64,000 nt of DNA from Rhododendron vialii (GCF_030253575.1 NC_080569.1:6862001-6926000); one strand, 5' to 3'. Positions 36,330-48,213 are shown, counted from the stretch's first letter. Translations and numbers: made by a program. Notes: generated from the letters alone by a model not told the origin.

Positions 36330-38148
36330 TTTCATATTTCGGATCCGATAGATGGTGCCCCGGGATTTCCTTAGCCATTAAGTCTTGATTACTTGTACGG
36401 ATATCTAACTTGCCAAAACTCCTTCGCCAATATTCTTCTCCCAGCCAAGATTTATTTATCCAATGGGTATTTCTAGTATCAAAATTGTTTTTTGTTTGTA
36501 CCAAAAACATGTAGTGCATAAACTACAATTTTGGCTTTTATACACAGTTTTGGCACTAACAAAATCATTTTTGATATTATCATCTCCCTATCCAATTAGC
36601 CTTCTTAACTAATCCTTCAACCCAAGATTCCAAAGACATGAATGACACCTTTATTTATTCACCAAATTTATAACCAATAGTCACTTATTATATGGATGTT
36701 GACCTGACATAAACTTCTAAAATCAACTGGTATGAAGACCCTTGCGTGCTATGAAAGAACGACGACGTGTGTGCCCCTGAACCGGTAAACAAAGAGTATA
36801 GCTCAGTTGAGGTATTGGAGATCGTACCATATCCCTAAGATCACGTATTGATTCAGATTAAGAGATAATCTGATTATACGTCATTCTACGGATTCTCGCC
36901 ACATGAGGCATATATATATATCATACCCAATTGTACCATAGAGGTATGCATGTTGTTTTTTATATCCTAAAATACAAAGCAACTGCATACTTCTTAACTT
37001 GATCGTCAAATAACCCGCGGGCTACCGAAACCCTAATTCTTGAGGGGGGGTTTTTTGTTTTTGAGTGTTGCTATATGTACCCTAATGGTCGGTACTCATA
37101 GATTTTTCGTTTTTGTTTTCAGCATACAGATTAAAAGCTCACGGATTACGTCACTAACCAAAACCTGCCTCCTTGCTTGCCAGGACTCACCCAGGATGGA
37201 CAAGTGGCATCCACAGGTGTGAAAAGATTGTACTAAATTTTATATAGAAGGTTCTATTAGAGGATTGCTGTATTGATAGCATTTGTATGTTTAAATTTCT
37301 GGGGAACGACTTCTCTCCCGTTTGGGAGAGAACTGCAATCCATGGAGTCCGGCTGGTTCCGACCTTATTTACCGTTCATTTCAATGATCGAATTCGTTTA
37401 GATTGTAGAGGTTGTCGAGTAGAATAATTATGTGAAAAACTCTAGTTAACTGAAAATCGAATGATATCTGTATAAACAAAATGGGTTGGCACACAACTCG
37501 TAAACCCCAATTTTTTTTCAAATATACGTGTGCTCCGGTCAGACATCATTTGATTTTCGATTGGGTTGAGTTCCTACGTGACTATTTTACACAACTAGCT
37601 CCACAAGGGTGAACGAATTCGATCATTGAACGTAAAATGGGATTTGAACTAGGCCGACTGCTCGGGATGATGGGAGTTCTCTCCCACCAGGCAGAGAGTA
37701 GTCGTTTCCTTCATTCTGCAGTATTATCTACGCTATAATAACCCAAAGTGGCCCACGAGAGCGAGTTTGCGCGTATGACGTGCGAATCCAATGAAATATC
37801 TGCCCTCATATTTCAGCCGCCTCTCTCTCTCTCTCTGTCTCTCTCCATGTTTAAATGTAATTTAGCCACCTCTCTCACTCCTCTCTCTCTCTCTCCATGT
37901 GTAATGTAATCTAGCCAGCCAGTCAAACCCACGAGATTTGAACAAAACACCACCCAAAAAAGTAGCAGGAGTCCCGAGCCTTCTCAGAAGATACCTCCTT
38001 CTACACGTCCATATAGGAAAGAGAAAGAGATAGGCAAACAGTGAAAAAAGGATAGCCTCCTCTCCTCTACTAGTTCTCAATAATACATAACGTGTTCATT
38101 TTCATTTCCACTTCCTCCCTCTCTCTCTCTCTCTCTCTCTGCTCACAA
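36330..38148. other. WRKY33 upstream region
   Basis: No gene. Near 36790-36930 a tRNA-like TAGCTCAGTTGAGG stretch may be a decayed SINE. CT tracts lie at about 37822-37845, 37879-37896 and 38119-38140, the last in the 5' leader. Single W-box cores occur (AGTCAA at 37921), which would suit the self-regulation known for WRKY33, but single hexamers prove nothing. Confidence 0.5.
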
Positions 38149-41100
38149 ATGGGCACTTCATCGGCTAACTCACGGCAGCAACAACAACAACAACCGCCGT
38201 CCAACTTCTCTTTCTCAAACCAATTCATGTCCACCTCCTTCTCCGACCTCCTAGCCGGAGACTACCCGTCTTCCGCCAGCCGCGGCGGATTGTCCGATCG
38301 GAATGGCTCTGCAATCCCCAAATTCAAGTCGATTACGCCGCCTTCGCTTCCTCTCTCACCGCCGCCGGTGTCTCCTTCGTCTTACTTTGCTATACCTCCT
38401 GGATTAAGCCCAACTGAGCTCTTGGACTCCCCTGTTCTCTTCTCTACTTCCAACGTATGTGTTTTATCCTTTTAAGGCTCTGTTTGTCTAAGTGAACGGA
38501 ACACTTAACATGATAAAAGAAGCATGAAAGGTCTTTTCCATTTCCCCTGTTTAGGCTCCTAAAGGATGCCATAAACTTTACCCACTTCGTAGATTGGTTT
38601 GTATTCATGATTTTTCTAGTTTTTTCTTTTGCTTTTTCTGTGTGGGTTCTGTTTGGTTGATCAGAAATAGGAGAACGGAGCACGATTAAATAAGCAAACA
38701 AAAAAGTCTTTACCTTTTCCCTGTCGGATGAAACAGGAACCAAATTTCTCAAACAGCTCATTCCCCCTGTCTAAGTTCCTAATTAGGATTACCAAAAAGT
38801 CTAGCAAAATTGGTTGATTAGTCTTCATTTACAAAGCCTTTGTTTTTTCTTTTGCTTTTGCTAAGAATTTTAGAACAGAACATGATAAAGAAGCATACAA
38901 AAAGTCTCTTCCTTTTTCCCCTGTTTAAATTCCCAAGGAAAACCATCACTTTACCCCTGTTGATGTTTTTCTCTTTTTGCTTCTTTCTTATCTCAATTTT
39001 TTTCCCCTGTAACTTAAAAAAGGGCATTTCTTGTAACTAAAATTTCATGAAACTAATGTTTCCTTTTTGTGTGTGCAGATTCTACCATCTCCAACTACTG
39101 GGACTTTCCCATCTCAGGCTTTCAACTGGAAACCCAATTCCTCTAACAACAACCAGCAGCTAGGAATCAAACAGGAGCAAAAGAACTACTCTGATTTCTC
39201 TTTCCCCACCCAAACAAGGCCTCCAACATCCTCCTCAACAAGCTTCCTCTCTCAAATTCCCACTGTAAGTTTCTCAACCTCCTTAATCCATTTCCAGTTC
39301 TATTTTCCACACATCATAAATCCCACTTTTCAGATCTGATTTTACTTTTTAATTCTATCAGGAAAACCAATCCGAATACGCTCCGGTACAACAGAGTTTT
39401 TCCCCTGAGATTTCCAACATTCAGACCAACTCTCAAACAAACAGTGGGGTTAAATCAGACTATAGCAATAGCCAGTATAACCAATCATCGCAGTCAATGA
39501 GAGAGCAGCAGAGGAGATCAGATGATGGATATAACTGGAGAAAATATGGGCAGAAACAAGTGAAAGGGAGCGAAAATCCTCGCAGTTATTACAAGTGTAC
39601 ATACCCTAATTGCCCTACTAAGAAGAAAGTGGAGAGGGGTTTAGATGGGCAAATCACTGAGATAGTTTATAAGGGAAATCATAACCACCCAAAGCCTCAA
39701 TCTACTAGGAGATCATCATTGTCTTCTTCAGCAGCTTCTCAAGCAATTCAAAACTGTAGTAACTCAAATGGTGAAGTCCCAGATCAGTCCTATGCCTCCT
39801 CACATGGGAATGGACAGATGGATTCGGTCGCGACACCGGAGAATTCTTCGGTGTCGGTTGGGGATGATGATTTTGATGGGAGCCCTCGGAAGAGTAAATC
39901 AGGGGGAGGTGGAGGAGATGAGTTTGATGATGAAGAACCTGAAACCAAAAGATGGTAAGCGTCTGATTGCATAATTTTCAGAAGTTTTCTTTAGGAAAAA
40001 ATTTTGTTCATTGGCTTTGGAAACTAGTTTTCAAGAAAGTTTCCCATCTTTTTTTTTTCCCTGCAGTGAATGATTGTATTTTCAAAAACAGTTTCTTTAG
40101 AATTTTTTTTTCAAAACTTGTTTCTACAACGGAAACCAAAATTAGTACTGACTTATACTTTGAGGGTGTTTTGCAATGACCTGAAAGGATTTGCCTTTTC
40201 ATTGTTTTGTCCAGGAAAATAGAGGGAGAAAGTGAGGGAATATCAGCCGCTGGGAGCAGAACAGTGAGAGAACCTAGAGTGGTAGTCCAAACAACAAGTG
40301 ATATTGATATTCTTGATGATGGGTATAGATGGAGGAAATATGGGCAGAAGGTGGTTAAGGGAAATCCTAATCCAAGGTATTAAAAGCTTACTTTTGATTG
40401 CACTTTTCCATACTTCTCTTTAATTGGAAAGGTCTATGCTTTCCAATGTACACATATGTTTTAGAGACAAATTATTTAGACTTATTTGCAGCCAACCGAT
40501 GCGTGTGTGAGTTTCACATGCATCATGTGGTTTCCACGGGTATCGAATAGTTAGGGGCACATTTAATCGGCTGTAGCCCCTCTCAGAGGTTTTTTTTTTT
40601 TAAAGGGTTATAAGTTATACCTAACATGACTTCTAACATCTAAGGAAGTCTTATCATGTGCTGTAATGAGCCCAATTGAGGTGTTTTAAAGGTTGTCTGA
40701 TAGTGTGATTCTTTTTGAAAATTATTGCAGGAGCTACTATAAGTGCACAAACCCCGGGTGCCCCGTAAGAAAGCACGTCGAGCGCGCATCCCACGACCTC
40801 CGGGCTGTGATCACCACCTACGAGGGGAAGCACAACCACGACGTCCCTGCTGCACGTGGCAGCGGTAACCACTCCATAAACAGGCCTCTCCCTAGCACCA
40901 CTTCTGCCCACACCAATGAGGCCATTAGGCCTTCGGCTATGTTCCACCACCAATCTTCCACCGCCGCGATCAATCCCATTCGCAACTCAAGGCTACAACA
41001 ATCTGATAGCCAAGCGCCCTTCACATTAGAGATGTTGCAGAGCCCCGGTAGCTTCGGTTTCTCGGGATTTGGGAACTCAATGGGATCTAATTACATGAAT

Positions 41101-41172
41101 CAACCCATTGAATTCTCTAGAGCCAAGGACGAACCGAGGGACGATTTGTTCGTTGAGTCTTTACTCTACTGA
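38149..41172 (+). CDS. WRKY33: Group I WRKY transcription factor, WRKY33-like (5 exons)
   Basis: Nuclear W-box-binding regulator of defence against necrotrophs and of camalexin-type responses in Arabidopsis. Exons: 38149-38454, 39079-39264, 39362-39954, 40215-40376, 40731-41172, phases consistent, 562 residues. The N-terminal serine/proline region holds SP sites ([27 protein letters not shown]) like the MAPK-targeted D domain of WRKY33. The N-terminal WRKY domain reads [20 protein letters not shown], then zinc ligands in YKCTYPNCP and HNH. The C-terminal domain reads [20 protein letters not shown], then YKCTNPGCP and HNH. Its intron splits the PR codon, the classic R-type position. The start follows a CT-rich leader and gives the family's MxTSS-like opening. 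WRKY25/26 are close relatives, so the exact number is by resemblance. Confidence 0.93.
38455..39078 (+). repeat. WRKY33 intron 1 with threefold internal repeat
   Basis: Three imperfect blocks begin near 38497, 38675 and 38875, each with a GAACxxxxCATGATAAA-like start and TTTTCCCCTGT end. They are about 180-200 bp apart. Confidence 0.6.
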
Positions 41173-42690
41173 ATTTCGCTTTGAGTTGTCGAAAGGTTGG
41201 TTTGCTACAGAAGGATTATGATTTTTCAATACAATAAGAAGGTGAGGAAAAAAAGGGTAAAATGATTTTTTAATTTCGTTTGTTATTGGTGTATATTTCT
41301 ACAGGGATATTGTATTTTTGTACATTCGGCACAGGAATATGATGTAGAAGTTCCCTCATTTTTTCACCAGTTGTTTTTACGATTCTTAATGCTCAATTCA
41401 TTGGGGCACACAACAAATGTATTGGATTGTTTGTTTTTTTTCTCCCTTTTGTTTCCTTTTAGATGTAGCAAGGACTACTCTGAAGGAAAAAAAAGTATCA
41501 ATATGCATTTTGATAATTGCGTGTCCGTGTTAGTTTACCGAACTTAACTTAGTTTGGAGCGCTGAAGTTAATGATCGGACAAATCTAGACTGCTCCCATC
41601 AGCTCTTTTTTGTTAGTGGTAAGAGTTTAACTTGCGGATTTAGTATAAAGTTTCCGTTTGGTGTCATGCCCTTACTGGACCGACCGTTTGAATCATGAGA
41701 ACAATTACATATAACACTTGCTTGCTCTCTACCGTCCACTATCATATAACACTTGTTTTTCATGTGTGCCATGTACTTATGAAAGGAAAATGTAAGAGTT
41801 TCACAGACTGTATTACAGACTAGATTCAAAGAAAATTTATTTTTTTTATCGGCAAAAATAATTTCATTTATAAGGGATACAAAATGAAATCAATAAGATA
41901 CAAGACTCACTATGTTTGGTTGACAATTTTTGAGTGAAAATGTAAAAACATGTGATTGGGTGCGTGATCTCAAAGATGAGTGAGTGCTTGAGTGGGGTCT
42001 CCTTGACTCTCTCATCAGAAGGGGAAAAAAAAAAAACCGCACTCCAATTACTGACGGGATGCCCCAAGTTTCCAAAAGTCTGTTCAATTACTCACGGGTT
42101 GCCCCAAGTTTCCAAAAGTTTGTTCTGATCTCCCAACCTCATTTTTTTAAAGTAAACAGCTTCGGACCAATTTCGGAGGAGAAAGAGAGAGATTGACCAA
42201 TTTCGAAGGAAAGAGAGAGAGACAGGACCCCCTTGCTCTTCAAGGGATCCACTACTTTTTGATTCCCTTGCTTTACAAAAAGTTTGCATTCAAAATTAGA
42301 ATAACTTTCTAAAATAAAAGTTCAAAAAGATGAACCAAACACAGTGAGTAGATAAGAAATTTCATTTTATAATGGCTCTTTTTTTATCTAATCATTTGAC
42401 TTTAACCCTAAATTCATCTGCATAACCGAAGAAAGTAAGAAACAAACTTTTAAATCACGAAAGTGTTTGCACGGGTCATCCTGTTGTTTTTGACTGTTTA
42501 TGTGTGCAGACTACAATATGCTTAGACTTGGAATGTCAAACACTTGGGTTACTAGCGGGATTAGTGATGTAAAGTGTGATGAGCAGCTTCTTTTTTCATT
42601 GATGGGTGGAGGCAAAATAGTGCTAGTATTAATTGAGGAATGGCAAAACTTTTATTCCTATTTTTGTGAAGGGGGTTAAGGGCCTGCTTC
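41173..42690. other. WRKY33 3' flank and intergenic
   Basis: Contains the 3' untranslated region, a poly-T-led LINE-tail-like patch at about 41837-41910 (TTATCGGCAAAAATAA), and a 40-bp tandem duplication at 42046-42125. No gene seen. Confidence 0.5.
42046..42125. repeat. 40-bp tandem duplication
   Basis: Copies 42046-42085 and 42086-42125 share GCCCCAAGTTTCCAAAAG. Confidence 0.9.
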
Positions 42691-42699
42691 TTCTTTTCT

Positions 42700-42780
42700 C
42701 TTTCTAATAACCAGGTGTCCGGACATTTTACGCACATCTTGACTAATTTTGGAGGACCATAAATCTATCATCTACTAGCG
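42700..42780 (-). mobile_element. SINE tail, reverse (tail family T)
   Basis: Minus strand reads TTAGTCAAGATGTGCGTAAA then GTCCGGACACCTGGTTAT; only the tail is clear. Confidence 0.5.
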
Positions 42781-42845
42781 GGAGCCGCCCTTAAAGTTGG
42801 AGCATTTGCTTCTTATGGATTAGCCCCAAAAAAGTTGATGACACC

Positions 42846-43078
42846 AAGGAGATTTTAACCCCAAGGGGTTTGCCAAGTGGTCATGGACCGGGACTTCGGA
42901 GTGTGCCCCTTCCTAAGAATTTAGGTTTGATTCTCCTTGTCAGCAACTCTTTGGCCACCTCACCCTAACGCGTAAGCGTGTTAAACGACTACGGGAGGGA
43001 ATGTATGAATTAATTCGAGGTGCGCACAAGTTACCCCAAAACATCCTGCATTACCAAAATTATAAATAAATAAATAAA
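42846..43078 (+). mobile_element. tRNA-derived SINE (tail family T)
   Basis: Head GGGTTTGCCAAGTGGTCATG then GGTTTGATTCTCC (A and B boxes), tail TTCGAGGTGCGCACAAGTTA, and an end of (AAAT)n. The most complete family T copy here. Confidence 0.8.
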
Positions 43079-43079
43079 A

Positions 43080-43168
43080 AGCATGAAAGATTTTGAACTT
43101 GAAATCTCATGAGAGAGCAAAACCCTAAATCACATGCATTGACCACTAGGCTAACCCTTTGGGATCAT
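43080..43168 (-). mobile_element. SINE head, reverse, abutting the preceding SINE
   Basis: Minus strand starts AGGGTTAGCCTAGTGGTCAA and has a B box in TTTCAAGTTCAAAATC; it lacks the tail. Confidence 0.6.
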
Positions 43169-43221
43169 TTAAGGTCGTGCTTGTTGGTTATTGTTTAACG
43201 ATAATTTATGTAATTATTTAT

Positions 43222-43416
43222 TACTCCCTCCATCCCATTTTGATAATTCCTACGAAAAATGTATAATTTTTGAAATAAAAATAAAGTACTCCCGATCCTA
43301 ATTTTTTGAATTTTTAGCGCCAAATTAAAGTAACTAATCGAGATCTTCAATTTGACTCGAAAATTACACGTCCTTTTTTGTTAAGATCGAACTATCATTT
43401 TGATACGGAGTGAGTA
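43222..43416. mobile_element. Stowaway (Tc1/mariner) MITE
   Basis: Element 43224-43414 between TA repeats; ends CTCCCTCCATCCCATTTTG and, inverted, CTCACTCCGTATCAAAATG. Confidence 0.85.
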
Positions 43417-43835
43417 GTAAATATAGGAACACAACATTAAAATACGACTCGCCGTTTGACGTACATGAACCCACCAGCATGGAAAGGAAACTGGACAAAA
43501 TGGTGTTTCTTTAACATTGCTCGTTATAATTAATTGTGTGAACGAATGAAGACTTATTAAAAAATGTGTGCGGGGGGGGACTTTATTAATTAATCAAACA
43601 AAATTGTGAGAAACTATTAGTGGTTGCGTATGCAATCGTCAGCACTTACATGGGCACCTCCCTTGTAGTAATTGTAATAGTAGATTTGAAGGGGTCAAAG
43701 ATTTGCAGCTGAGGAAGGATCGAGGATCACATAACTTAGCCCCCACGCTGGTCAACGTCAACTCCTCATTCATTTTGGATCTAAACAATACTGTCGATGA
43801 TAGATACATATGGGAGTACTTATCTTATACAGTAT

Positions 43836-43839
<4 letters not shown>

Positions 43840-43869
<30 letters not shown>
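43840..43869. repeat. (GA)n microsatellite
   Basis: About 15 AG units; no gene is adjacent. Confidence 0.95.
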
Positions 43870-43873
<4 letters not shown>

Positions 43874-44024
43874 GTACGGTAGTGAGTGAGAGAAGCTTCT
43901 TGCTTGCTACGTCCATGGATGGAGGCCCCGTCTCCAGTTTTCTTTCATTTGGGCCCCTCCATTGCTTTCATTTAGTACCATATGGTTTGGATGTGTACAC
44001 ACGAACAAAGATAGATATAGAGAC

Positions 44025-44365
44025 AAATTTCAGGGGGCAACTATTCGCAGTCCCGTATTTTCTCTCTCAGCCCACTATATTTCGATAAAAAGTTATTGAA
44101 AATCATACATAATATTTCGGTAAATAGCTGTTGAAAACAAGATTATATTTCGGTAACTACATGTCGAAAATATGTTTAACCTTTAGTAAACAACTGCTGA
44201 ACATATATTTTCGGTAAATAGCTATTGAAAAAAATATTATATTTCGGTAATTGTATGCTGAAAATGTATTTCAATTTCGGTAACTAACTGTCGAGTATAA
44301 TTGAAAATTTTTTAACGAGTTAAGAGAGAAAATACGGGACTGCGAATAGTCGCCCCCAAATTTCA
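44025..44365. mobile_element. MITE with 35-bp inverted ends and internal tandem repeat
   Basis: Element 44033-44357 (325 bp). Terminal repeats begin GGGGGCAACTATTCGCAGTC and GGGGGCGACTATTCGCAGTC (one mismatch over 35 bp). Flanks are perfect AAATTTCA (8 bp; CAAATTTCA allows 9). The core holds about six degenerate units of TATTTCGGTAAxTAxCTGTxG. Long ends and an 8-9-bp duplication fit Mutator or hAT. Confidence 0.9.
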
Positions 44366-44534
44366 TCAGTGTATAAAGATGAAATCCAACAGGTTTAAGA
44401 TAAACAAACAAAAAATGAGCCAACAGGTTTGCTACAACCATAATTAACCAGTTGTATCAAGTAATTAATGGTACTATATATAGTTTCTCGCACACGGAGT
44501 TTGTGGGTCCCACCTCTTATATATGAGTTGAATA

Positions 44535-44933
44535 ATTGTTATTCAACTGTGCTACTTGCACAGATAATTTTGCACATATTTTGCACATACATTTTTGTGG
44601 GGTCCATATCGGGGTTCTACAAAATAATCCGAACCGCTCATCTTTTTTAAAATATTTTTTAGAGAGTTCTTGTAAAAAATCAGCTCCAACAGATATCAGA
44701 AAGGGCTTCCTCAGAATTCGTAGGGCAAAACAGAATGATTCGCCTTACGATTTTTGAGAAAGTTCTTACCGATATCTCTTGGAGCTGATTTTTTACAGGA
44801 ACCCTCCAAAAAATATTTTTAAAAAGATGAGCGGTTTGGATCATTTTGTAGGATCCCGATATAGACCTTACAAAAATGTATGTACAAGATATGTGCAAAA
44901 TTCTCTGTGTGAGAATCATTTCTGATTGTCATT
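44535..44933. mobile_element. Fold-back (long inverted repeat) element
   Basis: Element 44544-44924 is nearly all inverted repeat, arms about 185 bp; left CAGCTCCAACAGATATC pairs with right GATATCTCTTGGAGCTG. Flanks ATTGTTATT and ATTGTCATT match 8 of 9, suggesting a Mutator-type fold-back MITE. Confidence 0.8.
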
Positions 44934-45086
44934 AGTACAAGTATTGGCGAATGCACTGTGTCTTTTTCTCATGCGTTGATCGTAACAAAAATCTCCCCCG
45001 GTATAACTCTAATATCCCTACGATTCCGAACACCTTCGTATCTTTTGGAAGATCCTAATTGACAATGAAACAATCCTATAAGAGAG

Positions 45087-45513
45087 TATTCTGTCCAGAT
45101 GAGCCGGTAAAGGGGATTTTCTGCCACCCCTGTAGGCCCCTTTCGTGCATTTTTTTTGGTAATCTAAATCATGCATCTTGTAGGGCTTGTAAAATAATAT
45201 ATCCACGCAAAAAATCAGCTTGTCCAGACATCGATAGGTATGTCAAAAGTTGAGTTTTTAGATGAAAAAAATGAATGGTCGTGGATAGTTTAACTTTAAA
45301 AACAATTGACAGATCCAAACAGTCCATTTTTTCCGTCTAGAACTCAACTTTTGACATACCTATTAATGTCCGGACAAGCTAATTTTTTTGCGTAAATACA
45401 TTATTTTACAACCTTACAAAATGCACGATTTGAATTATCCAAAAAAATGCACGAAGGAGGCCCATAGGGACTAACGGAAAACCCTCATTTGTCTGGCTCG
45501 TCCAGACAGAATT
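45087..45513. mobile_element. Fold-back element, family F copy 1
   Basis: Inverted ends ATTCTGTCCAGATGAGCC and its near complement; arms run to the centre, with ATAGGTATGTCAAAAGTTGA facing its complement. Related copy at 47313-47750. Target duplication not resolved. Confidence 0.85.
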
Positions 45514-46056
45514 TAATGATCTCATCCAATATATTGTAGTAAAAATCAAGTCAAAGCGCAATATCGTGTGAGTTGCAAATAAAGGTAACAAACAAATTGA
45601 GCTACTTGGGGTCATGGAATATTATCTGGTTCTTTTTCACCTTGTGATGCTTTACAAGTTTTATTAAACTATTCAAGATCAGTTGGTGCTAATTGGCTCA
45701 GCAGCTTACCTAATCAGCAAGTACTCCAAATTCAAAAATCTTCTACAAATCCTTGAGTTGACTAATTGAATACTTAAAAAGCTACGTATATATTCTGCTC
45801 TGGAATATGATACTGTATTGTTTATCAACCCTAAATCATACTGTAATTCGAACAGAGTCCACACAAAAAAACAAGACGGTCCTATGTTTAACTAGAAGAA
45901 AAATGGTTGTTAGGACCATTAGGTCAATTGGGAGTACATAGGAGAGTATTTATTTTGCCGAGACTTGCTGCTAGAGTGCTAGGAAACAGACTTCCTTGCG
46001 GGCGGAACACGACGCATTTAAGATCGATATTGGACCAGACAGGGGATAATGGAGCC
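45514..46056. other. Intergenic, nothing recognised
   Basis: An open frame starting at 45907 shows no family resemblance. Confidence 0.5.
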
Positions 46057-46560
46057 TCCCCCAACCTACCAACACTTTTCTTTTCTTTTTTTTTCAAACG
46101 GAAAAAGTATAGCCATTCAAACAAATCATACGACGACTACAAAAAATCATCCAAATACGGATCAAGTCATACAGCAGCTACTGATAACCTTCCGAAAACA
46201 GAGATAGAGAAAAACAGCACCCTAAAGGAGAAGAAACTAATGTTAAACTCCTAAGCAGGAGCCATTACCCATCTACACCATTACCCATCTACACCGTAAT
46301 CTTGAATGACAAAAGTGGAGCTAGTATCCGGACGCCTCGGGATGGCGGAGTTATATATCAAAGACAGCATCTAACCTGTGAAAATCTGTCAAAGACTCAT
46401 TGGGATAAATTCAAGCAGAACCGGATCAAATCCAGACATAAACCAGACTAAATCCGGACCAAAAACGAAATAAAGAAAATCCTAATTCGGCGAATAGATC
46501 CCGCCGACATCAGATCACCGCCGCCCAAACCCCTCCAGCCAAATCCCCCCACCTACCAAC
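46057..46560 (-). mobile_element. LINE-type retroposon with 17-bp target duplication
   Basis: Body 46074-46543 (470 bp), minus strand, beginning with a T-rich run on + (its poly-A). Flanks TCCCCCAACCTACCAAC and TCCCCCCACCTACCAAC differ at one base. No coding frame, so it is a 5'-truncated LINE or another retroposed RNA. GGTGTAGATGGGTAAT is doubled inside. Confidence 0.8.
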
Positions 46561-47312
46561 CGACCCACCAAATTCCGATCTTATCTTTTACTTACAGTTT
46601 TGTTGTGTCGAGCAATTTTGGTATTGTTAATAAACCATCAATTGGACAATAGGCACCGGGGCAACTCGTGTAACTTCTCTCTTTCCTCTCACGTTGTCAA
46701 TTTCCAAAAAATCTAGATCCTCTCGCGTGATAAATTCTCATGTGATTCTTTATTCGACGCAAACTGAGATTTATCATGGTATCGCTCGAATATGTTGATT
46801 TTACAGTACTTGTCAATATGTATGTTAAACATTATGTCGATCGAATATTGACAAATGTTTGGTCGGATCATATTTGCTTGAAGAGAAATGAACCGCCAGA
46901 ATTTTATCTTTTGTTTTTTCTGTAGCGAATATGCTTTATTCAAACAGATATCTAGGCCTGATCAATATAATTTCTCTTATGAATGACTAACCTATAATGC
47001 CACACAAAGTAAACGGACCGAATCATTCAAGTGTAACTATGATTTGGATGACATGACAACAACTAAAACCCGGGCCAGAACGTCAGGCCCACGGGACCTC
47101 TTTTTGATACCAAACCCATAATGCGCCGAACCATATTTGAAGCCCGTCAAGAGAGAGTGGTGGTCCCGTCTGTTCCAACAGAAATACCGGAAGTTCCCTC
47201 GCCCCAATCTCCACCGCTGCTTTCCCTTATCAAAAAAATCACCATCGTTCATATCTTCAAATTCTACAATACACCTAGGGCAGTGATTTTCACCTCTTTT
47301 TACAATGAGGGT
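46561..47312. other. Intergenic, nothing recognised
   Basis: AT-rich, no gene or element end seen. Confidence 0.5.
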
Positions 47313-47750
47313 AAATTCTGTCCGGATGAGCCGGAAAATGGGGGTTTTCCGCCACCTCCGTTGGGCTTTCATCGCGCATATTTTTGGATAATTATCCGAA
47401 TCGTGCATCTTGTAGAACCTGTAAAATAATGTATCCATGCAAAAAAAATCAGTTTGTCCGGACATCGATAGGTATGTCAACAGTTAAGTTTTTAGACTAA
47501 AAAATGAATGGTTGTAGACAATTTAACTTTAAAAAACAGTTGACAAATCCAAGCCATCCATTTTTTGGTCTAGAAATCAACTTTTGATATATCTATCAAT
47601 GTCCGGACAAATTGATTTTTTGCGTAAATACATTATTTTACAAGCCCTACGAAATGCACAATTTTAATTACCCAAAAAAATGCGCGAAAGGGGCCCACAG
47701 GGGGTTACTGGCAGAAAGCCCCCTCTGTCCGGCTCATCCGGACAGAATTT
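47313..47750. mobile_element. Fold-back element, family F copy 2
   Basis: Ends AAATTCTGTCCGGATGAGCC and its complement; shares ACATCGATAGGTATGTCAA and TACATTATTTTACAA blocks with copy 1, roughly four-fifths identical by eye. Non-coding. Confidence 0.88.
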
Positions 47751-48213
47751 AATCTCTTCTAGAGTTCGCACTCCCTTATATGAATGTACTATTTTGCCAT
47801 TTTTTCAATATATTTTTTCACACATCTAATAGCAACATTGGAAATTCATGTTGATAAAAAAAAATATTTTGTGTGTGGATCGTAAAGAAGTATTGAGAGA
47901 AAATCATTTCCATTCACCTAAACGAAACACAATTATTTTTTGCGGATAAGAAAAAATACACCATTCTTTCCAATTTTACACCTCAAACTCGATTCAATTT
48001 CCAAATTCCCTCCCCTTTCTTTTTTTTAATGCTAATACAATATGTCCTGGTTCAATTTGCGGACACCTCATATTAGTTTCTACAGCTTCCCCACGGTTGT
48101 TTCAAATCCCCTCCTTTCCTCTCCTGTAATTCCTTTTTCGCGCCAACTCCACTTATCTTCTTCTTTGGCGTAACCCCTGTTTCACATTCTTTGATTCAGT
48201 AATAATACTCACA
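47751..48213. other. Upstream of DUF7870 locus
   Basis: AT-rich, presumably promoter; no distinct element was identified. Confidence 0.5.

Noticed and set aside
45907-46254. 115-codon frame starting MLGPLGQLGVHRR
   Set aside because: Its second half runs into the LINE-type insertion and poly-T; the first half resembles no known family.
47037-47480. 147-codon minus-strand frame near the second fold-back element
   Set aside because: It partly overlaps the element's arm, resembles no family, and is most likely a chance frame.
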